From contig DGTU01000182.1 in the NCBI GenBank assembly GCA_002394465.1, positions 1-44,065 on the forward strand: DNA of 44,065 nucleotides, read 5' to 3'. This document shows, in pieces, positions 1 through 6,952 of the stretch (the first letter of the stretch is position 1; the number at the start of each line of letters is the position of its first letter). A program made the position numbers and the translations under genes. The notes beneath the pieces are model-generated. The model saw only the letters and a program-made list of their open reading frames with translations, made no database searches and was not told the origin of the DNA. This DNA is from Treponema sp. UBA4328. GTDB taxonomy: Bacteria > Spirochaetota > Spirochaetia > Treponematales > Treponemataceae.

Positions 1-603
1 CGCAAAATGTACGGCGGACAGAGCACATACATACCTTTCAAAATCAATCCGTCTGGAGTAATTCCGGTAATCTTTGCTTCATCTTTCCTTCAGTTCCCGA
101 TTCAGATTATTGCAAGTCTGGCAGGAAAAGGTGTTGATGATGCTACATCCGGAGATGCTTCTTCATGGCTGATTTCACTTGCTCAAAAATTGTCACCAAC
201 AGGTGTTTTATATAATGTACTTCTCGTTTTGTTAATTATATTCTTTGCATACTTCTACACTCAGGTAACCCTGAACCCTACTGAAATCGCAAAGAATATC
301 CGTGAGAACGGTGGTTCTATCCCAGGAATCAGACCTGACAAAACTGAAGAATATATGCAGAAGATTTTGAATCGTCTTGTGCTACCAGGATCTCTGTATC
401 TTGCATTAATCGCAATCATTCCGACAATCGTTCAGATTGCATTCGGATTCCCGCAGTCAGTTGCAATGCTGATGGGTGGAACTTCATTGCTGATTCTTGT
501 AGGTGTTGACCTGGATACGATGAGTCAAATCGAAGCTCTTCTTAAAATGCACCATGCAGATGGTCTTGTTAAGAAGGGTAAATTACGTTCACGAAATCTT
601 TAA
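1..603 (+). CDS. secY: Protein translocase subunit SecY (3' part)
   Basis: The frame is open from base 1, so the 5' part lies outside the window; about 200 C-terminal residues are visible. SecY forms the protein-conducting channel of the inner membrane together with SecE and SecG. The visible part has several hydrophobic spans and the typical SecY C-terminal half, including the stretch with NPxEIAxNIRxxGG and IPGIRPxKxTxxY-like residues (about residues 90-120) and the later GGTSLLILVGV membrane segment. The C-terminus is short and basic (KKGKLRSRNL). It is followed by rpmJ, rpsM and rpsK in the usual order of the end of the spc operon and start of the alpha operon. Identification is secure; only the start is missing. 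Confidence 0.97.
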   Translation, partial: RKMYGGQSTYIPFKINPSGVIPVIFASSFLQFPIQIIASLAGKGVDDATSGDASSWLISLAQKLSPTGVLYNVLLVLLIIFFAYFYTQVTLNPTEIAKNIRENGGSIPGIRPDKTEEYMQKILNRLVLPGSLYLALIAIIPTIVQIAFGFPQSVAMLMGGTSLLILVGVDLDTMSQIEALLKMHHADGLVKKGKLRSRNL

Positions 604-662
604 AAAATTAAAGTTTTTGTGTTTTTTCTGTAGAATAACAATGGGGTTTTGTGATATATTAT

Positions 663-708
663 TTCACCCGGATTGCAACTTATTGCAAGGTGCCATGATC
701 CGGGTGAA
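663..708 (+). promoter_or_regulatory. Strong hairpin in the secY-rpmJ gap
   Basis: A perfect 11-bp outer stem (663-673 with 698-708, TTCACCCGGAT/ATCCGGGTGAA) encloses a second hairpin, TTGCAA-CTTA-TTGCAA (673-688). No T-run follows, so it is not an ordinary intrinsic terminator. It lies 28 nt before rpmJ and could be a processing site, an mRNA-stabilising structure or a ribosomal-protein binding site. The structure is visible; the function is inferred. Confidence 0.55.
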
Positions 709-735
709 CACATTACATTCCCCAGGGGGACTTAA

Positions 736-849
736 ATGAAAGTACGAACCAGCGTTAAGCCCATTTGCGACAAATGTAAGGTTATCAAAAGAAACGGCGT
801 AGTCCGCATCATTTGTTCTAACCCAAAACATAAGCAGCGACAGGGCTAA
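736..849 (+). CDS. rpmJ: 50S ribosomal protein L36
   Basis: A 37-residue protein starting MKVRTSVKPICDKCK and ending in KHKQRQG. It carries the zinc-binding pattern of L36: Cys11 and Cys14, then Cys27 and His32. L36 is the smallest protein of the large ribosomal subunit and binds 23S rRNA. Its length is normal for the family. The ATG is preceded by AGGGGG at 724-729. It sits between secY and rpsM as in most bacteria and reads with the downstream alpha-operon genes. This gene is easy to miss because longer spurious frames overlap it. Confidence 0.97.
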   Translation: MKVRTSVKPICDKCKVIKRNGVVRIICSNPKHKQRQG

Positions 850-859
850 GGAGTAGCAG

Positions 860-1231
860 ATGGCTCGAATTGCGGGAGTTGACCTCCCTAATAAACATGT
901 CTGCATTGCATTGACCTATATTTTTGGTATCGGTCGTTCTGCAGCTAAGACAATTTGTGAAAAAGCAAAGATTGATCCTCAGAAAATGATGAATGATCTT
1001 GACCAGGATGAATTGAATAAAATTCGTACCGTTATCGATTCTGAGTATAAGGTAGAAGGTCATTTGCGTTCTGAAATTGGTCTTAACATCAAACGTCTTA
1101 TGGACATTGGTTGCTATCGTGGTCTTCGTCATCGAAAAGGTTTGCCAGTTCGTGGTCAGCGCACACGCACAAACTCACGCACTCGCAAAGGTAAGAAGAA
1201 GACAGTTGCTAACAAGAAGAAAGCAGTCTGA
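860..1231 (+). CDS. rpsM: 30S ribosomal protein S13
   Basis: A 123-residue protein starting MARIAGVDLPNKH, the typical S13 N-terminus. S13 sits in the head of the 30S subunit and contacts the large subunit and the P-site tRNA. The conserved C-terminal motif RHRKGLPVRGQRTRTNSRTRKG (about residues 93-114) is present, followed by a lysine-rich tail. AAGGAG lies just upstream of the ATG. It is 10 nt after rpmJ and 16 nt before rpsK, so it is cotranscribed with both. Confidence 0.98.
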   Translation: MARIAGVDLPNKHVCIALTYIFGIGRSAAKTICEKAKIDPQKMMNDLDQDELNKIRTVIDSEYKVEGHLRSEIGLNIKRLMDIGCYRGLRHRKGLPVRGQRTRTNSRTRKGKKKTVANKKKAV

Positions 1232-1247
1232 GACGGAGGATTAATTA

Positions 1248-1628
1248 ATGGCTACCGTAAAAAAACGAAAGGAAAAGAAGAGCGTTTACGAAGGAAATGT
1301 TTATATCCAGGCAACGTTCAACAATACTATCGTAACGATTACAGATTTGAATGGAAATGCTCTTTCATGGGCATCTTCAGGCGGACTTGGTTTCCGTGGT
1401 GCAAAAAAATCAACACCATTCGCAGCACAGAGTGTAGCTGAGACTGCTGTTCAGAAGGCAGTAAGCTATGGTCTTCGTGAAGTACATGTGTTCGTAAAGG
1501 GACCAGGAATGGGACGTGAGAATGCTGTACGTGCACTTGGTGCACTGGGACTTAAAGTAAAATCAATTTCTGATGTTACTCCTGTTCCACACAATGGCTG
1601 CCGCCCGCGCAAGACACGCCGTATGTAA
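1248..1628 (+). CDS. rpsK: 30S ribosomal protein S11
   Basis: A 126-residue protein with the S11 core: an FNNTIVTITDxxGN segment, WASSGGLGFRGAKKSTPFAAQ, and a C-terminus containing DVTPVPHNGCRPRKxRR. S11 forms part of the 30S platform next to the mRNA exit channel. The start is fixed by GGAGG seven or eight bases upstream. The gene is of normal length. The gap to rpoA is 118 nt, longer than its neighbours, and contains three hairpins. Confidence 0.98.
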   Translation: MATVKKRKEKKSVYEGNVYIQATFNNTIVTITDLNGNALSWASSGGLGFRGAKKSTPFAAQSVAETAVQKAVSYGLREVHVFVKGPGMGRENAVRALGALGLKVKSISDVTPVPHNGCRPRKTRRM

Positions 1629-1635
1629 TTGAAGG

Positions 1636-1724
1636 GGCAAAAATATTATATTTTTGCCTTTAAGATGGTATATCGGATTAACGAGAGTTAATTTGATTAT
1701 TAAATAACCGGCTCTAATAGAGCC
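1636..1724 (+). promoter_or_regulatory. Three hairpins between rpsK and rpoA
   Basis: Three perfect inverted repeats lie in a row: GGCAAAAATA/TATTTTTGCC (1636-1645 with 1649-1658, followed by TTT), TTAAC-GAGA-GTTAA (1678-1691), and GGCTCT-AAT-AGAGCC (1710-1724). The first could act as a weak terminator or processing site and so set the ratio of rpoA-rplQ to upstream ribosomal proteins. No convincing promoter was seen. The structures are visible; the role is inferred. Confidence 0.5.
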
Positions 1725-1746
1725 TTAGCCTATATGAGGAGTTCAG

Positions 1747-2805
1747 ATGGCTCGCAAAAATCTGCTTAAAGGTTTTAAGAAACCAAAAGGCATTACATTT
1801 GAACATCTTGAAACTAATCCGAATTACGGAAAGTTTACTGCATATCCATTTGAAACTGGATTTGGTACAACAATCGGAAATACACTTCGCCGTGTACTTC
1901 TTTCATCAATTCAGGGATATGCAATTTCATCAGTTCGTATTACTTCTTATGATGCAGACGGTGTTCCACATGTAATTTCCAGTGAATTTGAAACAATTCC
2001 AAATGTTTCTGAAGATACTCTGGAAATTTTGAACAGTTTAAAACAGATTCGCTTGCGCCTTCCTAACGACACTGAGGAAGATACACTTCTTTTTGAATTC
2101 AAAGGACCAGGAACTGTAAAAAGTGACGACTTTGCAAAAGAAGGACAGCTTGAAGTATTTACAAAAGATATGCCTGTTTTCACAATGATGGAAGGGGCTC
2201 ATCTTGATATTGAAATTCAGGTTGACCTTGGAAGAGGTTATGTTCCTGCTGAAGTAAATGAGCATTACATTGAAATTGTTGGTACAATTCCTATGGATGC
2301 AATCTTTACTCCTGTAAGCAAGGTAAAATATGCTATCGAACCTTGCCGTGTTGGTCAGCGTAACGATTATGATAAGCTTGTTCTTGAAGTATGGACTGAC
2401 GGTACAATAAATCCGGAAGACGCATTGGCAGAAGCTGCAAAGATTGCTAAAGATCATTTCTCAATTTTTGTTAACTTTAATGATAATGAAGTTGCCGGAA
2501 GCGATGAAATCGAGGAAGGTGATGAGAACCTCAGACAGCTGCTTAATACTCCTGTTGAGGAACTTGAACTTTCAGTTCGTTCATCAAATTGTCTTAAAAA
2601 CGCTAATATTCGCACAATTGGTGAATTGACAAAGAAAACAGAGGATGACATTGCCAAGACTCGTAACTTTGGCAAAAAGAGTCTTACTGAGATTAAGGAA
2701 AAACTCCTTGAATGGAATCTTACTCTCGGAATGACTGATTACAGCCACTTGAAGAATGTCAATTTAACTAAGCCAAAGCAGAAGGAAGAATCCAATGAAT
2801 CATAA
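1747..2805 (+). CDS. rpoA: DNA-directed RNA polymerase subunit alpha
   Basis: A 352-residue alpha subunit. The N-terminal dimerisation and assembly domain (about 1-240) contains the GFGTTIGNTLRRVLLSSIQGYA motif region. An acidic linker follows, and then the C-terminal domain (about 275-345) with LLNTPVEELELSVRSSNCLK and a helix-hairpin-helix region ending in KKSLTEIKEKL, which contacts UP elements and activators. Length is slightly above the usual 310-340. GAGGAG precedes the ATG. The last 11 bases overlap the start of rplQ in another frame, which implies translational coupling of the two. Confidence 0.98.
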   Translation: MARKNLLKGFKKPKGITFEHLETNPNYGKFTAYPFETGFGTTIGNTLRRVLLSSIQGYAISSVRITSYDADGVPHVISSEFETIPNVSEDTLEILNSLKQIRLRLPNDTEEDTLLFEFKGPGTVKSDDFAKEGQLEVFTKDMPVFTMMEGAHLDIEIQVDLGRGYVPAEVNEHYIEIVGTIPMDAIFTPVSKVKYAIEPCRVGQRNDYDKLVLEVWTDGTINPEDALAEAAKIAKDHFSIFVNFNDNEVAGSDEIEEGDENLRQLLNTPVEELELSVRSSNCLKNANIRTIGELTKKTEDDIAKTRNFGKKSLTEIKEKLLEWNLTLGMTDYSHLKNVNLTKPKQKEESNES

Positions 2806-3304
2806 GACAGGTTTTAACCCACTTTCACGTACGACTGCACATCGTCGTGCTATGTCACGCAATATGGTTACTTCACTCTTCAGGTTCGAGCGCATTACGA
2901 CTACCAGCTCAAAAGCAAAGGAAGTTCGCAAGGCTGCAGAGAAACTGATTACACGTAGTAAGGTAGATACAGTTCACAATCGTCGTATCGCTGCAAAGTT
3001 CATTCAGGATGAAAAGATTCTGAACAAACTTTTTACAGAACTCGGACCACGCATGAAGGATCGCAAGGGTGGTTACACTCGTATCCTTAAGATTGGTTTC
3101 CGTCAGGGCGATGCTGCTGATATGGTAATTCTTGAACTGGTTGACTACAAGCTTCCAAGTGAAGATGATGCTGCTGAAAAGCCTGCTGCAAAAGCAAAAA
3201 AGTCTGAGCCAAAGGCTAAGACAGAAAAGGCTCCTGCTAAAAAGACAGCATCAAAAGCAAAGACTGCAAAAAAAGCAGAACCTGCTGCTGAAGAAGCAAA
3301 ATAA
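2795..3304 (+). CDS. rplQ: 50S ribosomal protein L17 with long Lys/Ala tail
   Basis: A 169-residue protein. Residues 1-120 are a standard L17: MNHKTGFNPLSRTTAHRRAM, TTSSKAKEVRKAAEKLIT, and GYTRILKIGFRQGDAADMVILEL. L17 binds 23S rRNA near the exit tunnel. Residues from about 120 onwards form a low-complexity Ala/Lys/Pro/Glu tail of some 45-50 residues that many L17 proteins lack. The next gene also ends in an Ala-rich tail. The start lies inside the end of rpoA (11-nt overlap), so translation is probably coupled. Confidence 0.97.
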   Translation: MNHKTGFNPLSRTTAHRRAMSRNMVTSLFRFERITTTSSKAKEVRKAAEKLITRSKVDTVHNRRIAAKFIQDEKILNKLFTELGPRMKDRKGGYTRILKIGFRQGDAADMVILELVDYKLPSEDDAAEKPAAKAKKSEPKAKTEKAPAKKTASKAKTAKKAEPAAEEAK

Positions 3305-3315
3305 GGAGTATCTTT

Positions 3316-3573
3316 ATGTCTAAAGCACATCGTGGAACTGGTATTCGCCAGGAACCAAAACACGGACGTGGAACATGCCCACGCTGTGGTAAAGAAAACA
3401 TCAAAGTTCTTTATGAAAAGGAAATTGATGGAAATACAGTAAAGGTTTGCAAATTCTGTAATGCTGCATTGAAAAATGTTGCAAAGAAAGAAGCCAGGTC
3501 TGCTAAGGCTGCTGCTGCAGCTGCTGCTCCTGCTGCTGAAGAATCTGCACCTGCAGAAACAACTGAAGCATAA
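3316..3573 (+). CDS. Small zinc-ribbon protein of unknown role
   Basis: An 85-residue protein with two CxxC knuckles (Cys21-Cys24 and Cys46-Cys49) separated by about 21 residues, which is the layout of a zinc ribbon. A basic N-terminus (MSKAHRGTGIRQEPKHGRG) comes first; an Ala-rich, acidic tail (about 60-85) comes last. AAGGAG precedes the ATG. It lies 11 nt after rplQ and ends the operon just before the terminator, so it is made together with ribosomal proteins. The ribbon and basic start would suit RNA or ribosome binding. I do not recognise a named family; the role is inferred from context only. Confidence 0.8.
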   Translation: MSKAHRGTGIRQEPKHGRGTCPRCGKENIKVLYEKEIDGNTVKVCKFCNAALKNVAKKEARSAKAAAAAAAPAAEESAPAETTEA

Positions 3574-3590
3574 TTAAAAGATGCTTTGCA

Positions 3591-3630
3591 GCCGCTCCCG
3601 AGGAATTTCTGGGAGCGGCATTATTTTTTT
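3591..3630 (+). terminator. Intrinsic terminator of the rplQ/zinc-ribbon operon
   Basis: A 9-bp GC-rich stem, GCCGCTCCC (3591-3599) with GGGAGCGGC (3611-3619), is followed by TTATTTTTTT (3621-3630). The T-run touches the stop codon of the convergent chemoreceptor gene. Confidence 0.9.
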
Positions 3631-6085
3631 AAACACCCTTTGATTTTACGAGTTCATCACCAAGGGCAGCAATTTCGGATATTGCAGAAGCTATCTGATT
3701 TGAACCTGTTGTTGCTTCTCCAAGCTGCTGTGATATTTCAGATGAAGATTCAACCTGAGCGTTGATTGAGTCGCGGATATTCTGTGAAAGTTCAGTAATA
3801 GTCTTAATTGACGTATTTGTAGAAGTGATGAGTTCTTCGGTAATCTTTGCATTTTCGTTATTCTGCGAAACGAGTTCCTGAATTGACTGTGTTGAATTAA
3901 CGATCTGTGCAGCGAGAGTCTTTACTTCTTTTGCAACAACGCTGAATCCCTTTCCTGCATCACCTGCGTGAGCTGCTTCAATAGATGCATTGAGCGACAG
4001 TACATTTGTCTTTTCTGCGATATCATTAATCATGAAGACTGCATTTGAAATCTTATGTGTACTTTCTACAAGGTTTGTGATAGAAAGTTTTGCTTCTGAG
4101 ATCATTGTATCCGTTGAAGTTACTGTATCTGATACAGTCTGAATGTTTCCTGAAATATTTTTGATGCTCTTCGCGACTGAATCCATAGACTGTGAAATTG
4201 TCGAGATATTTCCGGAAATCTTGTTACTTTGTTCTGATACGATTTCAGCTTTTGTTGACATTGTTTCCATTGTCTGTTCAAGTACAGCCTTGTTCTGATT
4301 GAGCTGCTGAAGGATAAGTGCTCCGTAGAGTGAACTTGAAAGCTGATCCCTCAATACTGAATAGGCAACGGCCGAAGATGATCCCTGCTGGAAGACAATG
4401 TAGCCGATCAGACTGTCCTGGAAATGCAGCGATTCTACAATCAGTGAATAAAAATTAGAAACCGGAAGATATTCATCAGGAATTATCTGTCTGGTAGGGA
4501 AGTCAACTCCGCCGTGTCCAAGTTCAAGTCTGTTTCCGTCACGAACTGCAAGAATGAGTTTGCTTGTATTCGGAATCTTGTTTGCTTCATCAATGTAGCC
4601 GTCATTGTTGTAAAGGACTACGTATACACCAGGAATATCAAGTTTTGACAGGGATTTTGAAATGATATTCATAAGTTCAGGAATGTCATAGCTTGAAAGC
4701 AGGGAAGTACTTGTAAGCCTGAGCTGAGCCTCATATCTTGATTCAAGAAGCGTAGAAAGTTTCTGAGTGCGTTCATCAATTTCATTTATGAGGATTCTTG
4801 ACTGCTGACAGAGGTTTTCGACATTAATCGTGAGGCCTGTATTCAGACAGACTGCGAGGAATTCATTCCGGTATTCGGAAATGACGTCCTGCCAGAGAAC
4901 TACATTGTCTGTAAGTGAAAGATAGCCTGTAATAATGTGACTCAGGGTCTTGAGGAAAACTGGCTTTGATCCAGAGGCGGCAAGCAGATCGTCTACAAAA
5001 GCATGCGTAAGTGTGGACAGTTTTGCAGATATGTATGAAACAATTTCCTGTGTTCCGTAGCGGTTGGATTCTATTCCGGATGTTACCCTTGCATTGAGTT
5101 CGTCCTGCCATTTTTTGCTGGTGATAAGCTTTATGCACTGCTGTGTACATTCTTCAGTATTTTTATTTTTGCGGAACAGGGATTTCTTTGTTTCGGGGTT
5201 TTCAGTATTTACATAAACTGCTTTTTTAAGCGAGTGAGACGTACAGCCGCATGATTCAGAAATAATCAGTTTTGAAGAATATTTGTATTCCTGAGGAACT
5301 GACCTGCCCTGAATGAGTTCTTTAATGGTATCAAAGGCTTTTGAGCCCTGACCGCGGAACGGCATCTCTACGGTTGTGATCGGAGGATTGCAGCAGGCGG
5401 CATCATTTGAGCCGTTGAAGCCGCAGACAGCAACTACCTGTGGTACTGAAAAGCCGCGTTTCTGAAGTTCTTCCTGTGCGCCGATTGCAACATTGTCTCC
5501 AACTGCTACAACTGCCTGAAAATCTGTTCCCGGTTTAAGTCCCAGTCTGATAAATTCGTCAATGGCCTTTGCTCCATCACCGACAGTCCATCCGCTAGGC
5601 TGGGAAATAAGCTGTTCATTTACCGGAATGTTATGTTCTTTGAGAGATTCAAGATAGCCTTCATAGCGGTCTTTTGCATATACGTGTGCTGCCGGTCCCC
5701 TGATGAATGCGATTCTGGTAAAGTTGTGAAAGTCAATCAGGTGGTTCATCAGTTCTTTTTCACCGCTTTTGCAGTCAGTGAGGATTACCGGATGACCGGG
5801 AATCTGGAAAGTCATGCACAGAAGTGGAGTGTTCTGAAAGCGGTTGTAGTACTGAATTGCTTCTGGAGTTGCGTCTGATGATGCCCACGAAACGATACCG
5901 GCAAACGTGTTGTCATCGAAAAGGTGATATATTATTGAGCCTGTTCCCTGGTTGAGGATTGGTCCCCTGAAGGTGATGACCGGCGTGTTGTCTGCCTTAC
6001 ATTTTGTAACAATACCACGCCACATGTTTGAGCCTGTTGCATCAGTCAGTGAGCGCGTTAAAAATGCAATCGTATTTTTTTTCAT
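3629..6085 (-). CDS. Soluble methyl-accepting chemotaxis protein with LacI-type sensor
   Basis: An 818-residue protein with no membrane span. Residues 4-275 resemble the sugar-binding (periplasmic-binding-like) domain of LacI-family regulators, without any HTH; the domain ends in a Ser-Cys-Gly-Cys motif (278-281). Residues about 300-590 form a middle region that includes a GAF-like part (450-590, with LDIPGV at 482-487). Residues about 600-818 are a chemoreceptor signalling coiled coil. The hairpin tip, which binds CheA and CheW, is recognisable at 689-725 (AEKTNVLSLNASIEAAHAGD). There is no CheR-binding pentapeptide at the C-terminus. It probably reads a cytoplasmic sugar and steers motility. 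The AraC regulator at 41053 shares its first two modules. GGGA lies upstream of the ATG. Confidence 0.9.
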   Translation of the reverse strand: MKKNTIAFLTRSLTDATGSNMWRGIVTKCKADNTPVITFRGPILNQGTGSIIYHLFDDNTFAGIVSWASSDATPEAIQYYNRFQNTPLLCMTFQIPGHPVILTDCKSGEKELMNHLIDFHNFTRIAFIRGPAAHVYAKDRYEGYLESLKEHNIPVNEQLISQPSGWTVGDGAKAIDEFIRLGLKPGTDFQAVVAVGDNVAIGAQEELQKRGFSVPQVVAVCGFNGSNDAACCNPPITTVEMPFRGQGSKAFDTIKELIQGRSVPQEYKYSSKLIISESCGCTSHSLKKAVYVNTENPETKKSLFRKNKNTEECTQQCIKLITSKKWQDELNARVTSGIESNRYGTQEIVSYISAKLSTLTHAFVDDLLAASGSKPVFLKTLSHIITGYLSLTDNVVLWQDVISEYRNEFLAVCLNTGLTINVENLCQQSRILINEIDERTQKLSTLLESRYEAQLRLTSTSLLSSYDIPELMNIISKSLSKLDIPGVYVVLYNNDGYIDEANKIPNTSKLILAVRDGNRLELGHGGVDFPTRQIIPDEYLPVSNFYSLIVESLHFQDSLIGYIVFQQGSSSAVAYSVLRDQLSSSLYGALILQQLNQNKAVLEQTMETMSTKAEIVSEQSNKISGNISTISQSMDSVAKSIKNISGNIQTVSDTVTSTDTMISEAKLSITNLVESTHKISNAVFMINDIAEKTNVLSLNASIEAAHAGDAGKGFSVVAKEVKTLAAQIVNSTQSIQELVSQNNENAKITEELITSTNTSIKTITELSQNIRDSINAQVESSSEISQQLGEATTGSNQIASAISEIAALGDELVKSKGV

Positions 6086-6129
6086 AAACTTTTCCCTTTA
6101 AATCTTTTTTTACTTAATTACTTATTATA

Positions 6130-6156
6130 TATCGGATTTAAAGGAATGGAAGTTTA
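6130..6156 (-). promoter_or_regulatory. Candidate sigma-28 or sigma-70 promoter of the chemoreceptor
   Basis: On the minus strand TAAA (6156-6153) is followed after 16 nt by TCCGATAT (6136-6129), close to the flagellar sigma-28 pattern TAAA-N15-GCCGATAA. A TATAAT overlaps just downstream, so a sigma-70 reading is also possible. It lies about 45 nt before the chemoreceptor start. Confidence 0.35.
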
Positions 6157-6188
6157 AAATAATAAGGGCCGTCTTAGAAAGACGGCCC
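6156..6188 (-). terminator. Intrinsic terminator of hsp20
   Basis: A perfect stem, GGGCCGTCT (6166-6174) with AGACGGCCC (6180-6188), is followed on the minus strand by TTATTATTTT (6165-6156). It lies 9 nt after the hsp20 stop codon. Confidence 0.85.
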
Positions 6189-6196
6189 TGCCGGCA

Positions 6197-6613
6197 TTAA
6201 GCTGATTTAATCTGGATTTTGTGCGGGAGAAGTTCAGTCTTGCGCGGGATCCTTACCCTAAGTACGCCGTTTTTGAAGTCAGCGGAGATTTTCTCTTCGT
6301 TGATGTCAGAAGGAAGGGTAAAACTCCTCCTGAACTGTGAGAAACGGCGTTCCCTGATGAGATAAGCCGGTTCTTCTTTCTCTGCTTTTTTCTCTTCAGT
6401 TTTTGCTTCTTCGGCTTTAGAAGAGATTGTAAGTATGTTGTCTGAAAGTTCGAGGTCAATATCAGCCTCTGTCTTTCCAGGCAGGTCCATGTCAAGGATG
6501 TATGAATCCTTGTCTTTTGTTACGTCAACATTCGGAACGGAATTGTAGCTGCCTGTGCATGGCATGTAATCGGTTCCGTTGAGCCAGTCGTTAAAAAGTG
6601 ATAATGCGTTCAT
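6197..6613 (-). CDS. Small heat shock protein, Hsp20/alpha-crystallin family
   Basis: A 138-residue protein with an alpha-crystallin domain over about residues 26-130. The core PNVDVTKDKDSYILDMDLPG-type strand and the family signature in ISADFKNGVLRVRIPR (A-x-x-x-N-G-V-L) are present. A charged KAEEAKTEEKKAEKEE insert lies in the middle, and the protein ends in an IxI-like KIQIKSA tail. Such proteins are ATP-independent holdases that bind unfolding proteins in the cytoplasm. GGAGG precedes the ATG. The gene is single, with its own terminator. Its upstream region has a sigma-54 type promoter and a perfect inverted repeat, instead of the CIRCE operator usual for heat-shock genes. Confidence 0.93.
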   Translation of the reverse strand: MNALSLFNDWLNGTDYMPCTGSYNSVPNVDVTKDKDSYILDMDLPGKTEADIDLELSDNILTISSKAEEAKTEEKKAEKEEPAYLIRERRFSQFRRSFTLPSDINEEKISADFKNGVLRVRIPRKTELLPHKIQIKSA

Positions 6614-6647
6614 ATTGTGCCTCCATAAAGGTTAATTTGATTTTTTA

Positions 6648-6670
6648 TGTCAGACTCATTCTGTCTGACA
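6648..6670 (-). promoter_or_regulatory. Operator-like inverted repeat at the hsp20 start site
   Basis: TGTCAGAC (6648-6655) and GTCTGACA (6663-6670) form a perfect 8-bp inverted repeat with a 7-nt spacer. It covers about +1 to +22 of the transcript predicted from the -24/-12 element. It may be a repressor site, or a 5'-UTR hairpin. Confidence 0.6.
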
Positions 6671-6679
6671 CTTAAAATA

Positions 6680-6696
6680 AGCAACAGTCGTGCCAA
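6680..6696 (-). promoter_or_regulatory. Sigma-54 (RpoN) promoter of hsp20
   Basis: On the minus strand TTGGCACGACTGTTGCT (6696-6680) matches the RpoN consensus TGGCAC-N5-TTGCT without a mismatch. The GG (6694-6693) and GC (6682-6681) are exactly 10 nt apart. The predicted start is near 6669, about 56 nt before the hsp20 ATG. No clear activator-binding palindrome was identified upstream. Confidence 0.75.
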
Positions 6697-6726
6697 CTTT
6701 TAAAAATCGTGAAAAAAAAGTGCAAT

Positions 6727-6830
6727 AGGGATAGGAGCAGCGGCGTAAGCCGTCCGCCGGAGGCGGATGGAGCGCTTGAACGCGGAACTGCGGATAGCCC
6801 GGAGCGTCCTGTGGACGCTCATTGCCCCCT
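6727..6830 (+). repeat. Structured ~104-nt repeat element, copy A
   Basis: A GC-rich element in an otherwise AT-rich gap. It can fold as a multi-branch structure: closing AGGG/CCCT (6727-6730 with 6827-6830); hairpin I CGGC-GTAA-GCCG (6741-6752); hairpin II TCCGCC-GGA-GGCGGA (6753-6767); hairpin III GCG-N6-CGC (6772-6783); hairpin IV GAGCGTCC-TGT-GGACGCTC (6802-6820). Copy B at 43273-43374 keeps the linkers, including GCGGAACTGCGGA and AGCCCGG, but its helices have different sequences. I do not recognise a named RNA family. It is either a small structured RNA or a mobile palindromic repeat. Confidence 0.65.
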
Positions 6831-6867
6831 GTGTCAAAATAACACGATTAAACTGTGTCAAAATTAC
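6830..6867. repeat. Pair of 14-nt direct repeats
   Basis: TGTGTCAAAATAAC (6830-6843) and TGTGTCAAAATTAC (6854-6867) differ at one base and start 24 nt apart. They directly follow the structured repeat. The rest of the gap to 6952 is AT-rich. A TATATT at 6941-6946 ends six bases before the next ATG, but no good -35 was seen. Confidence 0.5.
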
Positions 6868-6952
6868 CCATTAAGTGTTGAAAGAAATAAAAAATTGTTT
6901 CATTTATTGATTTTTATTAGGAAATTTGTAAAAAAATGGTTATATTTTAAGT

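Noticed and set aside
664..906. Minus-strand frame over the secY-rpmJ gap and rpmJ
   Set aside because: It is antisense to L36, whose zinc-binding residues are all present.
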